Under the pieces are notes generated by a model. It was not told the DNA's origin. It made no database searches and saw only the letters and a list, made by a program, of their open reading frames with translations. From Fibrobacter sp. UWR3 (GTDB taxonomy: Bacteria > Fibrobacterota > Fibrobacteria > Fibrobacterales > Fibrobacteraceae): a stretch of 64,000 nucleotides of DNA. The stretch covers positions 1 through 64,000 of the forward strand of contig NZ_FRCW01000002.1 of assembly GCF_900143055.1 (NCBI RefSeq), in the 5' to 3' direction. Position 1 is the stretch's first letter, and each line of letters starts with the position of its first letter. This document shows, piece by piece, positions 25,868-33,553 of the stretch. Position numbers and translations under genes: made by a program.

Positions 25868-26464
25868 TTAATAACTAGGTTCCTTAAATTTTTCAGTTTC
25901 ACGGCACTTGGGGTCGTCGTAAAAAATCGCGTATCGGATCGCCCAGGGTCGTCGTTCATCCTCTGGCGTTCGATAGTCTGGCATATGAATAAACTTCCTT
26001 CCATCGAAATCCAAGTAAGCGTTCATACAAAGTCTTCGTTCTCCATTCCAAAGAGCCTGAATGGAAACAATTTCACCATGCTTTATCGTATATTCAATTT
26101 TCAAGGTTTGATAAGCAATTCCCTTATTATACCAAACAATTTCATCAGCTGGTGTATATTCTTCAACAGATACTCGATAATAAAAATGCGGCTCGTTTAA
26201 ATCTGGTTCTCCATTTTTCCTTTCATATCCATAGTCCATCTGCAATAGGTATGGTGCAATTTTTTTGTCTAGACGTGTCTGATACGCAACAATCTGAATA
26301 TCCTTGGGTGAAGTCCCTTCTGGCAGTTCTCCAACGACCACAAAAAGAGTATCCGCCAAAGCAATTCTTTGCGGAACCTTGCTAGAATAGTTCGATGTTA
26401 CATGACTGGACGAACCCGTGCAGGCAACAAGAATTGACACCAACAGTAAAAAAAGAAATCTCAT
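25868..26464 (-). CDS. Small lipoprotein, paralogue pair member 2
   Basis: A 198-residue lipoprotein. The signal peptide ends at LVAC (Cys about 15) and Ser-rich residues follow. The mature protein carries IVWYNKGIAYQTLKIEY (about 112), which matches VVWYKEGVPYRTLMIS in the gene upstream, so the two are diverged paralogues. Its ATG overlaps the stop of that gene by 4 bp (ATGA), implying translational coupling. No known family recognised. It lies inside the insert bounded by the two valS 3' ends. Confidence 0.68.
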   Translation of the reverse strand: MRFLFLLLVSILVACTGSSSHVTSNYSSKVPQRIALADTLFVVVGELPEGTSPKDIQIVAYQTRLDKKIAPYLLQMDYGYERKNGEPDLNEPHFYYRVSVEEYTPADEIVWYNKGIAYQTLKIEYTIKHGEIVSIQALWNGERRLCMNAYLDFDGRKFIHMPDYRTPEDERRPWAIRYAIFYDDPKCRETEKFKEPSY

Positions 26465-26925
26465 TTTACCTCAACCACCAAGTCAGCAAATTCATCATCA
26501 GAAGTTCTCAAAACAGACGCCTCTCTGGATTCATCACCGGACAGGAAGACAGCCTTTAAAACTCGGGTTGAATCGTCACAAGATATCATCAAAGTTCGGT
26601 ACGGAACGCCCTCTTTGTACCAAACCACAAAATACCTATCACGACTACGGTCGCCCCAAAGTCTGCTAGGTTCACAAGACTTTGGTCCATACCGATAAAA
26701 CTCTATTTGACGAGTATCTCCATCATAATTCAGAGCATACCAATGAACATTTTTATTTTCTAAAGGACAATCTCCACTAGAACAATCTCCTTGAGCATAG
26801 GCAACAATAGTTTCTTTTTCAACAGGGGCATTTTTAGGCAAAGATTCATTAACACGTATTAAATGGCTTGGATAAGGACAAGCCGTAAAAAACAAAGCAA
26901 TAGGAACTGTTAGTATAAATTTCAT
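26461..26925 (-). CDS. Small lipoprotein, paralogue pair member 1
   Basis: A 154-residue lipoprotein. The signal peptide ends at FTAC (Cys about 16). Four further Cys (CSSGDC, KSCEPS, ISCDDS) suggest disulfides. A shared motif with the next gene (VWYKEGVPYRTL) shows duplication. It is first of a coupled two-gene operon. Function unknown; could be a surface or immunity-like factor carried by the insert, but nothing in the sequence decides this. Confidence 0.68.
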   Translation of the reverse strand: MKFILTVPIALFFTACPYPSHLIRVNESLPKNAPVEKETIVAYAQGDCSSGDCPLENKNVHWYALNYDGDTRQIEFYRYGPKSCEPSRLWGDRSRDRYFVVWYKEGVPYRTLMISCDDSTRVLKAVFLSGDESREASVLRTSDDEFADLVVEVK

Positions 26926-26965
26926 TATGATTTAAAATAATAACTTTTTTGAGAAGTTCTTTTGC

Positions 26966-27082
26966 GTTAGGGATAGTGACCCCTTGGGGCGGAGACCTGC
27001 GTAGCAGGACTCCGTTTTAGGAGGCGGGCGACGAGCGAAGCGACGGCGGCAGCCCCTAAAATATAGCCCGACCCGCACGGGC
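26966..27082. other. Possible structured RNA or palindromic element
   Basis: TTAGGG (26967-26972) can pair with CCCTAA (27053-27058) and encloses the stem CGGAG-A-CCTGC, a GTA loop and GCAGG-A-CTCCG (26990-27014). A further hairpin, GCCCG/CGGGC, follows at 27066-27082. GC-rich, unlike the AT-rich lipoprotein genes beside it. It may be an RNA or a repeat; function unknown. Confidence 0.35.
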
Positions 27083-27113
27083 AGTGCGGAGAACGCCTTG
27101 AATTACATTTTTC

Positions 27114-27384
27114 CCGGCTGCAGAAATCGCCCGCCTCAAAAAGGACAAATGCGTAAGCCGAGAGGCGCGGGCAAATTTATTTGCCCATGACCGAGGCAAG
27201 CATTTGGCACGAAGTGCAAATCGAGAAGGCCAAGGCATTCGCCGCCAGCATCGAACGCAAGCTTTCGAACGAAAAATTCGTGAGCGGCGCCCCCGAAGCC
27301 GTCGTGAACGCCGAACGCACCAAGCTCGCAACGCAGATGGATATTATATCCAAGAACGAGGCGGCGCTGAAGGAACTTAAGTGA
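27114..27384 (+). pseudogene. Displaced 3' end of valS
   Basis: Positions 27114-27145 match the valS codons for PAAEIARL, then about 75 foreign bases intervene, including GGGCAAAT/ATTTGCCC. From about 27220 to 27384 the last 54 valS codons return (IEKAKAFAASIERKLSNEK and onward to the stop). The encoded protein is identical to the ValS C terminus, yet 16 bases differ, all silent including TAA to TGA. No start codon context, so it is a remnant. Confidence 0.88.
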
Positions 27385-27425
27385 CAAAAGCCGCAAAAGC
27401 GGAGTCGAAAGATCAAATAAGATTT

Positions 27426-27454
27426 AAGCCTCGGCCATGCGCCGAGGCTTTTTT
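27426..27454 (+). terminator. Terminator after the displaced valS end
   Basis: A perfect 10-bp stem, AAGCCTCGGC/GCCGAGGCTT, with a CATGC loop and TTTT. Probably the original valS terminator. Confidence 0.85.
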
Positions 27455-27516
27455 ATATAAAAGACGCCCGCCGGAGCCAGTCCTGAGCAAGCCGATAGGA
27501 CGGGCATGACAAAGCG

Positions 27517-27852
27517 CTATTCTGCGTCAGTCTTCTTGCTGAACTTGTTCACCACGTCGGGGACGATGTCCATGACCTTCGACACAAGCGAGCTATCCTT
27601 GCTGATGGGCATGATGCGCACGTCGTCGCCCTTGATGACGAGGAACGCTACCGGTTCGACCGAGGCGCCACCACCGGAAGCGGAGGTGTCACCCTTGGAC
27701 TGGTGGCCGCCAAAGCCGAAGCCGACAGACACGCGGCTCACAGGCACGACCGTAGATTCACCGGCCTGGATAGGTTTTCCGATAACAGTCTCCGCCTGCG
27801 TGATGAAACGGAGCTTTTCCAAAAGAGTTTCTGCAAGTTTTTCGATAGCCAT
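27517..27852 (-). CDS. GerW/YtfJ-family protein
   Basis: A 111-residue cytoplasmic protein. It carries the family core GKPIQAGESTVVPVSRVSVGFGFGG followed by a Gly-rich loop, then FLVIKGDDVRIMPI. GerW (YtfJ) is needed for spore germination in Bacillus, but family members are widespread in non-sporulating bacteria, where the role is unknown. The start is at MAIEKLAE; the frame further upstream is intergenic repeat. Length is typical. Confidence 0.85.
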   Translation of the reverse strand: MAIEKLAETLLEKLRFITQAETVIGKPIQAGESTVVPVSRVSVGFGFGGHQSKGDTSASGGGASVEPVAFLVIKGDDVRIMPISKDSSLVSKVMDIVPDVVNKFSKKTDAE

Positions 27853-27879
27853 GATTTTAATATAACAAATAAAAAGGTT

Positions 27880-27973
27880 ATTGGTCACTGGTCATTAGTC
27901 ATTAGTTTAAATCAAATCGGGCAAACTTTCTTTTTTCTAATGACTATTGACTAAAAACTAATGACCAAGTATT
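27880..27973. repeat. Intergenic inverted-repeat element (TTAGTCA heptamers), copy 2
   Basis: TTGGTCACTGGTCATTAGTCATTAGTTT on the left is mirrored by TAATGACTATTGACTAAAAACTAATGACCAA on the right. Related to 5717-5816 and 30590-30690. Confidence 0.6.
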
Positions 27974-28853
27974 AATAGCGGGCCTCGTAAACGCGGTCGC
28001 TTGCGGTAAAAAAGCGGCGTTCCAGGTCAAACCAGCTGAGGTACCCCCAAACAACCACCACTCGACCGCCCGGCAGGTGCGTCGCCATCCCGTTTACGCC
28101 CTCACCCACGTTAAAGTACGAGACCTCGACATCCCGTGCGATTCCCTGCGGCGTAACCGGCTTCAACTGGGCTGCCCACTGGCGGTAGACATCGTCTTCC
28201 ACCTGCTCCCAACTGCGGGCCACGCTCCACTGCAGGTTCGCATCGCGGTAGCTTTGCACCAGCACGGGGAAAAACGACTTGAGCCCGAGAAAATTCTGCG
28301 TCTGGATAGACGTGCGGTTCGCATCGCGGTGCTCGAATGGCAAACTCAGGAATTCCTGCGGGAAGCCCCCGTGATAGCCCGGGAAACCGCGCACGTAGTT
28401 TTCCAGGTCTATGCGTTCGTACCTGCGGAAACTGTCATGCGTGAAGATGAATATGCGGGCATCGGAACGGATACTTTGTTCAAGATGTTCCCCGCGGAGA
28501 ATCGGGGTTATACCCTGGAAGCGCCCGCTGTTGATGTAGTAATCCATCGCGTACACGTCGCTCTTGAACTCGAGAATCGTCACGTCGAGCGTATCGCCCA
28601 CCATCATGGGGTAGCGCATATCGATACGCTTCTGCAGTGCCGCGATATGTTCGCCCGCCGGAGTTTCGTTCTCGCGGACCTCAATCGGGCGCACGCCCTT
28701 GTAGAGAATTGCCGTATGGTCCACGGGCGGTTCGGGTTCCTTTTCACACCCGAGCAGCCCGAACGTTACCGCGCTCAAGGCGAGCGTGGCGGCTATGCGG
28801 GCAACCCCCGCAATATGGCAAAAACGTTCCGGCATACTCCCTAAATTTAGCAT
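27972..28853 (-). CDS. Lipoprotein, unknown function
   Basis: A 293-residue lipoprotein with signal peptide ending FGLLGC (Cys about 36). The start at 28853 has AAGGT five bases upstream; a second ATG at 28835 is possible but its GGGAG is only one base away. The mature protein is alpha/beta with no catalytic motif I recognise. Residues about 245-285 (GMATHLPGGRVVVVWGYLSWFDLERRFF) look conserved in character. It begins 3 bp after the stop of the EndoIII-like gene and is probably co-transcribed with it. Confidence 0.7.
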   Translation of the reverse strand: MLNLGSMPERFCHIAGVARIAATLALSAVTFGLLGCEKEPEPPVDHTAILYKGVRPIEVRENETPAGEHIAALQKRIDMRYPMMVGDTLDVTILEFKSDVYAMDYYINSGRFQGITPILRGEHLEQSIRSDARIFIFTHDSFRRYERIDLENYVRGFPGYHGGFPQEFLSLPFEHRDANRTSIQTQNFLGLKSFFPVLVQSYRDANLQWSVARSWEQVEDDVYRQWAAQLKPVTPQGIARDVEVSYFNVGEGVNGMATHLPGGRVVVVWGYLSWFDLERRFFTASDRVYEARY

Positions 28854-28856
28854 TGA

Positions 28857-29708
28857 TTACCTTGAACGTCGGGTGGCATAATCGCAATATTCATAGAGCG
28901 GGCACTTGGCACAGCGCTTGGTGCGCTCGCGACAGACAAAATCATCTGCCCCCGCCTCCAGGAAAAACTGCAGGGAATGAGCCACCGTGTACGGGACCTC
29001 GGGGCAAAGCGCCTTGCCGTACACATCCATGAGTTTCTGTTTCTGTGCAGGAGCGAGGTCGGCAAACCCTTCTTCGCGGGCGGGGCTGAACATGGCAAGG
29101 AACCGGCGGGCACCCATCGTCAAGGGAAGCGGGGGGAGCCCATGCAAGGCCTTCCTCGCGCTGCCTTCCGGCATGCGACACTGCACGCCAAGCCCGAGCG
29201 GTTCTGCCGACACGATGCGGTAAATCGCGGCACAGGCCTTCGGGCGGACGGCCGCCTTCCCCATGAAGTAAATTTCACCGAGGTCGCGCCACATTTCTTC
29301 GGGAGAGCGTTCGCGCGCCCAGGCAACCAGGTCCGGATGGTGCCGCACAAACAGACCCACGCTCCAGAAGATTCCCGCGACATGCTCGAACATGCTCCAG
29401 TTCCGGCCTTCGAACGTACGTTCGACCACATCGTTTATCGCCCCCGCCGCAGGTACCGGGAGAGTCCAGAGTTTTTCTTCCGGGAAGGCTTCGTAGAAGG
29501 CGGAAAGCAGCCTCATGATTTCGGGAATGTCCCTGTCCTGGTAAATCGCCGTCCCGAATAGCACCCAAGCGACTTGCGCCGTCTTGCTTTGGGCGCGCGA
29601 GGCAACAGCGACAACCGGGTCGGGCAAGTGCGAAAAACCGCAGATAAACTTGCGGGTTGCATCGACCAACGCAGGTTCATCCTGCATGAATCGCTTTACC
29701 GAAACCAT
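28857..29708 (-). CDS. EndoIII-like Fe-S protein
   Basis: A 283-residue protein that ends with four Cys at about 259, 266, 269 and 275. The spacing C-X6-C-X2-C-X5-C is exactly that of the [4Fe-4S] loop of endonuclease III and MutY. The upstream part is helical, as in HhH-GPD glycosylases, but I cannot find a clear helix-hairpin-helix nor the Lys/Asp catalytic pair. It may therefore be a diverged DNA glycosylase or a non-catalytic relative. It lies between psd and a lipoprotein gene on the same strand. Confidence 0.55.
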   Translation of the reverse strand: MVSVKRFMQDEPALVDATRKFICGFSHLPDPVVAVASRAQSKTAQVAWVLFGTAIYQDRDIPEIMRLLSAFYEAFPEEKLWTLPVPAAGAINDVVERTFEGRNWSMFEHVAGIFWSVGLFVRHHPDLVAWARERSPEEMWRDLGEIYFMGKAAVRPKACAAIYRIVSAEPLGLGVQCRMPEGSARKALHGLPPLPLTMGARRFLAMFSPAREEGFADLAPAQKQKLMDVYGKALCPEVPYTVAHSLQFFLEAGADDFVCRERTKRCAKCPLYEYCDYATRRSR

Positions 29709-29727
29709 CTACCCCACCGCAATATCG

Positions 29728-30579
29728 CTAAAGGGACTCGCCCACCTTGACCGCCTGGCCAAGCCGCGAAGTAAACAGTTCCGGGTGACGTTCATGGATC
29801 TTCTTGTCGACAACGAGAATCACGGTGCTGCCCATCTCGAAGCGGCCCAGTTCACCGCCCTTCTCGAAGGTAACCTTCGTGCTCGGGACCCAGTCAAATC
29901 GCTTGCAATCCCTGGGAAGCCTGCCCGCATTCACAAGCAGTTCATCGCTATAAACGACACCGATGCGGCCCACGTTCGTAGCCCCCACCTTCACCACGAG
30001 AATCTCGGAACCATCCTCAAGGCGGATACGGCTCGTAAGACGCTCGTTAATGCAGAAGAGCCCTTCCACGCGTTCGACACTCCCCACATTCACCGGCCAG
30101 AGCGTGCCCGGGCAGTAGGCGGCATCCACGAGTTCACCCTTCACGGGACTATGGATGCGGTGGTAGTTGAACGGGGCAAGGTAGATTGTCGCGAAAGCGC
30201 CACCCTCGAAACGCTTTGCCATTTCCTCGTTGCGGAGCAGGTCCTTGAGCGTGTAGTACTTGCCCTTCGCCTGGATGAGTTTCTGGTTCTCGTCGAACAC
30301 GCCTGTCTGCGATAGCACGCCATCGACCGGAGAGACAATCTCGCTATCGGCAATCGGGCGCGCACCGGGCTTGAGCCTGCGGATAAAAAGTTCACCGATG
30401 TTGCGGTAATGGGAAAGCGGATACTCCGACTCTTCCATGTTCAGCTTGTAGTAGTTGGCAAAAACGTTGCGCAGGGCCTTGGACACAAAGGGAATGCGGA
30501 GGCGCGTGACAATACCGAAGGCACGGCTCGCGGCGTTCTTCGGCAGGAGTTTCATAAAGACGTAGAAGGGAGTATTCAT
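29728..30579 (-). CDS. psd: Phosphatidylserine decarboxylase
   Basis: A 283-residue membrane-associated enzyme that makes phosphatidylethanolamine. The family core is present: SPVDGVLSQTG (about 93), FNYHRIHSPVKG (about 137), VGATNVGRI (about 200) and the self-cleavage site FEMGST (about 250). The serine becomes the pyruvoyl group of the alpha chain. The site is GST as in all Psd; the preceding residue is Met where Leu is usual. Length matches the bacterial E. coli-type group. It lies upstream of the EndoIII-like gene with a 19-bp gap. Confidence 0.95.
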   Translation of the reverse strand: MNTPFYVFMKLLPKNAASRAFGIVTRLRIPFVSKALRNVFANYYKLNMEESEYPLSHYRNIGELFIRRLKPGARPIADSEIVSPVDGVLSQTGVFDENQKLIQAKGKYYTLKDLLRNEEMAKRFEGGAFATIYLAPFNYHRIHSPVKGELVDAAYCPGTLWPVNVGSVERVEGLFCINERLTSRIRLEDGSEILVVKVGATNVGRIGVVYSDELLVNAGRLPRDCKRFDWVPSTKVTFEKGGELGRFEMGSTVILVVDKKIHERHPELFTSRLGQAVKVGESL

Positions 30580-30589
30580 GTTTTAAAAT

Positions 30590-30690
30590 TAGTAATTAGT
30601 CATTAGTCAATGGTCAGTAGTTTCTTATAAACGCGCCGAAGGCGCCATATCTTAATCTAAGAGCCAATGACTAGGAACCAGTAACTATAT
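30590..30690. repeat. Intergenic inverted-repeat element (TTAGTCA heptamers), copy 3
   Basis: TTAGTCATTAGTCAATGGTCAGTAGTTT on the left, a GCGCCGAAGGCGCC core, and CCAATGACTAGGAACCAGTAACTA on the right. Same layout as at 5717 and 27880. Confidence 0.6.
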
Positions 30691-31535
30691 TAGTGGTTTT
30701 CCAGTTTGTTCACGTCGGTGCTGAACATTTTCCAGAGGCGCGAAGCAAACGGGGACGCCCATTCCTTTTCGGGAGCGACACGGCTTGTCGTTTCGGCGGT
30801 AAATTCAGAATACACGAGGAACACAAGTTCACCATAGCGGGCATCCCACATGCACCAGAGAATCTTCCAGGTGAATCCGCCGCTCTTGCCCAGGTCAGGG
30901 AGCATTTCCACATCAAGACTTACGGGCATCGTGATGTAGCGCAGTTCGTACCGGGCGGCGACATCGTTCAGCAAGTTCTTGAATGCGGCGGGCAGTTCGC
31001 GGGTCAGCGTCTGTTCCACCCCGTCACGGGAAACCCACGGTTCCAAATTCGAAAGCGCCTTCCCCTCGACAAACTCGCTCTTCAGGAACTTGACCGACAG
31101 CGTATCGATGTAAAGGGAGTCCGCTTCGGGGAGCCGCATGCCGGGCAATAGCAGTTCGCGGCGCATTTTCGGGAAGGCCTTCATGAACAGGGAATCCTCG
31201 ACGCGCGCGAGGTCAAAATCAAGGGCGTCCGCGCTGAAGCTATGGCACATGCGGCACTTTTCGGGTTGAAGCGCCTTCACCCTGAGCGTCGGGAGCACGC
31301 CCACCACCGCAGAAGAATCCAGGCGGGAATACGCCTCGCGGTTCCATTCCCGGTACGACTTTTCGTCGCTTATCTTGAGTTCAATTTCGCCGCGGGCACC
31401 GCATTCCTCGCACGGAGCGTCGCGCATGCCGGAATCCCCGCCCGCAGAGCCCTCGCGGGCATCATCGCGCAGGCCGGCACAGGAAACAAGCCATGCGGCA
31501 AGGAACAGGAAGGAAATTTTCAAGAATGCTTTCAC
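30690..31535 (-). CDS. Lipoprotein, unknown function
   Basis: About 281 residues if the GTG near 31535 is used; this start gives a lipoprotein signal peptide VKAFLKISFLFLAAWLVSCAG and leaves a 32-bp gap after the asparaginase gene. The mature part has two CxxC-like pairs, CEECG (about 33) and CRMCH (about 92), which might bind metal or haem (CRMCH fits CxxCH). The rest is alpha/beta with no recognised family. Start uncertain because no good ribosome-binding site is visible. Confidence 0.6.
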   Translation of the reverse strand: MKAFLKISFLFLAAWLVSCAGLRDDAREGSAGGDSGMRDAPCEECGARGEIELKISDEKSYREWNREAYSRLDSSAVVGVLPTLRVKALQPEKCRMCHSFSADALDFDLARVEDSLFMKAFPKMRRELLLPGMRLPEADSLYIDTLSVKFLKSEFVEGKALSNLEPWVSRDGVEQTLTRELPAAFKNLLNDVAARYELRYITMPVSLDVEMLPDLGKSGGFTWKILWCMWDARYGELVFLVYSEFTAETTSRVAPEKEWASPFASRLWKMFSTDVNKLENH

Positions 31536-31567
31536 GTTCTGCAATCTAAAAAAATATCTCGACACAT

Positions 31568-32509
31568 TCAAACAAAGAACTTCTGGATGACCGCATTCTT
31601 GTGCGTCACCGTGAGGGCCAGCCGCAGAAGCACCGCCGCCTTCTGCGGCGGGAGCGTCCCTGCACAGATGCATCCGGGAGCAAGACGTTCGTTGAGCGTC
31701 ACTACCCCATGATGCGTGCGGCTCGCAATCACGACAGGAATATCAATCTCCCTGAGGGCTTCTGCCCAGGAGAGGCTGAATTCGCCCGAGCCCGCACCCG
31801 CAATCACGAGCCCGTTGGAGACACAGGCGGCATACTTGAGCACCTTCGGGTTCGCATCTACGTTAAAGTACACGATATTCACCTGCGGGAGGCTTTCCTG
31901 GCGCGAGATATCGAAGAAGTTCCTTTCGGCAGGGGCGTTCAGGACTGCGCCAACTCCCGGAGCATCCACCCCCATGGCGTTCAGCGCGTTGGCGCTGCAC
32001 TTCTGCACACCACGCGCATCGAAGAGTTCCCCTGCAAAATAGACCCACACCTTGTTGGCCGGCTTGTCGTCATCGACGGCGAAACCCACCGCCACGCGCA
32101 CCGCCCCGAGCAGGTTTGCAGGCCCGTCCGGGTTCTTCGCCGTCGCGGGCTTCATCGAGCCCGTAAAGATTACAGCCTTCTCGCACCTCACAGTAAGGCT
32201 CACGAAGTACGCGGTCTCGTCCATCGTGTCTGTCCCGTGGGTAACGACAATCCCGTCTACGGTGTCATCTTCCTGCAGTTCAGCAATGCGCCGGGAAAGC
32301 GCAATCCATATTTTGTCTGTAATGTCGTCGGAATTCACGTTACAGACCTGCTCGGCAACCACGTCGGCATATTCCGCAAGTTCCGGAACCGAGGCAACAA
32401 GCGCCTCGCCCGAAATCTGGCCCGACACGTAGCCCGAATCCTTGCCCGCCTCGCCCACGCCGGCAATCGTGCCGCCCGTGGCAAGTACCACAATACGTTT
32501 TTTCGCCAT
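31568..32509 (-). CDS. L-asparaginase
   Basis: A 313-residue asparaginase/glutaminase. The first catalytic Thr lies in VVLATGGTIAG (about 12) and the second in VVTHGTDTMDETA (about 88-100). The SGYVSGQ segment and FTGSMKPATA also match. No signal peptide is seen, so it is cytoplasmic although its N-terminal motif resembles type II enzymes. It hydrolyses asparagine to aspartate and ammonia. The ATG at 32509 overlaps the stop of the upstream gene (TGATG), so translation is coupled to the peptidase-MA gene. Confidence 0.93.
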   Translation of the reverse strand: MAKKRIVVLATGGTIAGVGEAGKDSGYVSGQISGEALVASVPELAEYADVVAEQVCNVNSDDITDKIWIALSRRIAELQEDDTVDGIVVTHGTDTMDETAYFVSLTVRCEKAVIFTGSMKPATAKNPDGPANLLGAVRVAVGFAVDDDKPANKVWVYFAGELFDARGVQKCSANALNAMGVDAPGVGAVLNAPAERNFFDISRQESLPQVNIVYFNVDANPKVLKYAACVSNGLVIAGAGSGEFSLSWAEALREIDIPVVIASRTHHGVVTLNERLAPGCICAGTLPPQKAAVLLRLALTVTHKNAVIQKFFV

Positions 32510-33495
32510 CACCTTACCTCGTCGAGCAGTTGCGCCGTCTTTACCCCGTAGTAACTTTCGAGAGCATCGTCTGTTTCCATTTTACGCATGCTCTGCACAA
32601 ATTCCCTGAAATGCACAAAACTCGGGTTCCTCGCAAGCATGCGTTCCACCATTTTCTGCGAATACCAATATAGCCGGACGGCAACATCGGCGGAGGGCTC
32701 CTTCACGAACGGCTCCGTCAGCGCATTCATCGAGGGAACCTGACCTTCTGGGCGCGGATTCCCCGTTCGCGAGCCGTCGATGACCTGCGCAATGCCTTCG
32801 TTAATCCAGAGAGGCACCTTGGCGTGTGTCATCGCCCGCACAAACGAATGCGTGAGTTCGTGAAAAAGAACAGGACGGTATATTTCGCGGTAACGCATCA
32901 TTTCCACGGGGACGCGGAGCTTTCCGTCGTAAACCGCCCCAACCCACTCGGGTCTAGGCCCCATGCCCTGGTATTCGTTCGACCTGTAAAGCACGAGGCT
33001 CATCTTGTTCTTGGGCCTAAAATCAAACAGGCGGCAGAGGGAATCATAGGCCACCTCGAGAACCGCAAGCGCTTCCATCACGTCGCTTTTCGAAGGGTGC
33101 CCCTCGAATTCTACGCGAAAATGCATCGAGCGCTCTATTCCGAGTTCCTCCATCTCGCGTATGAGCTGCTCTGACTTTTTTCTCAGGAACTCAAAATCGG
33201 GAGTTTTTACCCCGATACTGTCGATATAGCGAATACATTCCTCGTACCTTTCCTGCTCGTACAGGATGCCCGCCAGGTGTAGTTGCAGGTTCGAATCGTG
33301 AGGAGCATCACACAAAAGGTCCCGGACGCTCTTCTCCGCACATTCCCAATTCCCCGATTCCAAGCATTCCGTGGCATTACGAACGAGAGCTTCCCTACGC
33401 TCGAACTCGAATTTCTCGGCCCTCTGCGCCTCAAAAAACTGCCAGCCCGCATAGAGCAAAAGCATTGACAAAAAGATAACGATATAATTCTTCAT
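32509..33495 (-). CDS. Membrane-anchored peptidase-MA-like protein
   Basis: A 328-residue protein. An N-terminal anchor (about 3-20) is followed by a TPR-like helical region (about 35-110), then a gluzincin metallopeptidase domain. HELTH (about 215) supplies two zinc ligands and the catalytic Glu; LWINEGIAQ about 20 residues later supplies the third. This fits the peptidase MA superfamily used by many exported bacterial proteins. The active site therefore looks intact. It probably faces the periplasm. Coupled to the asparaginase gene downstream by TGATG. Substrate unknown. Confidence 0.8.
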   Translation of the reverse strand: MKNYIVIFLSMLLLYAGWQFFEAQRAEKFEFERREALVRNATECLESGNWECAEKSVRDLLCDAPHDSNLQLHLAGILYEQERYEECIRYIDSIGVKTPDFEFLRKKSEQLIREMEELGIERSMHFRVEFEGHPSKSDVMEALAVLEVAYDSLCRLFDFRPKNKMSLVLYRSNEYQGMGPRPEWVGAVYDGKLRVPVEMMRYREIYRPVLFHELTHSFVRAMTHAKVPLWINEGIAQVIDGSRTGNPRPEGQVPSMNALTEPFVKEPSADVAVRLYWYSQKMVERMLARNPSFVHFREFVQSMRKMETDDALESYYGVKTAQLLDEVR

Positions 33496-33553
33496 AACCG
33501 GGAATCCGCCCATATCAAATTATATATTTTTTTACAAATACGGGGCAAGAACA

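Noticed and set aside
25868-26925. Lipoprotein pair as a toxin immunity system
   Set aside because: Only location next to a toxin-antitoxin pair suggests this; no sequence feature supports it.
22297-27384. Prophage or integrative element with its own integrase
   Set aside because: No integrase, transposase or phage gene lies between the two valS ends, so only a generic insertion can be claimed.
33284-33300. GGTTCGAATC resembling a tRNA T-loop
   Set aside because: Lies inside the peptidase-MA coding sequence and no cloverleaf can be drawn around it.
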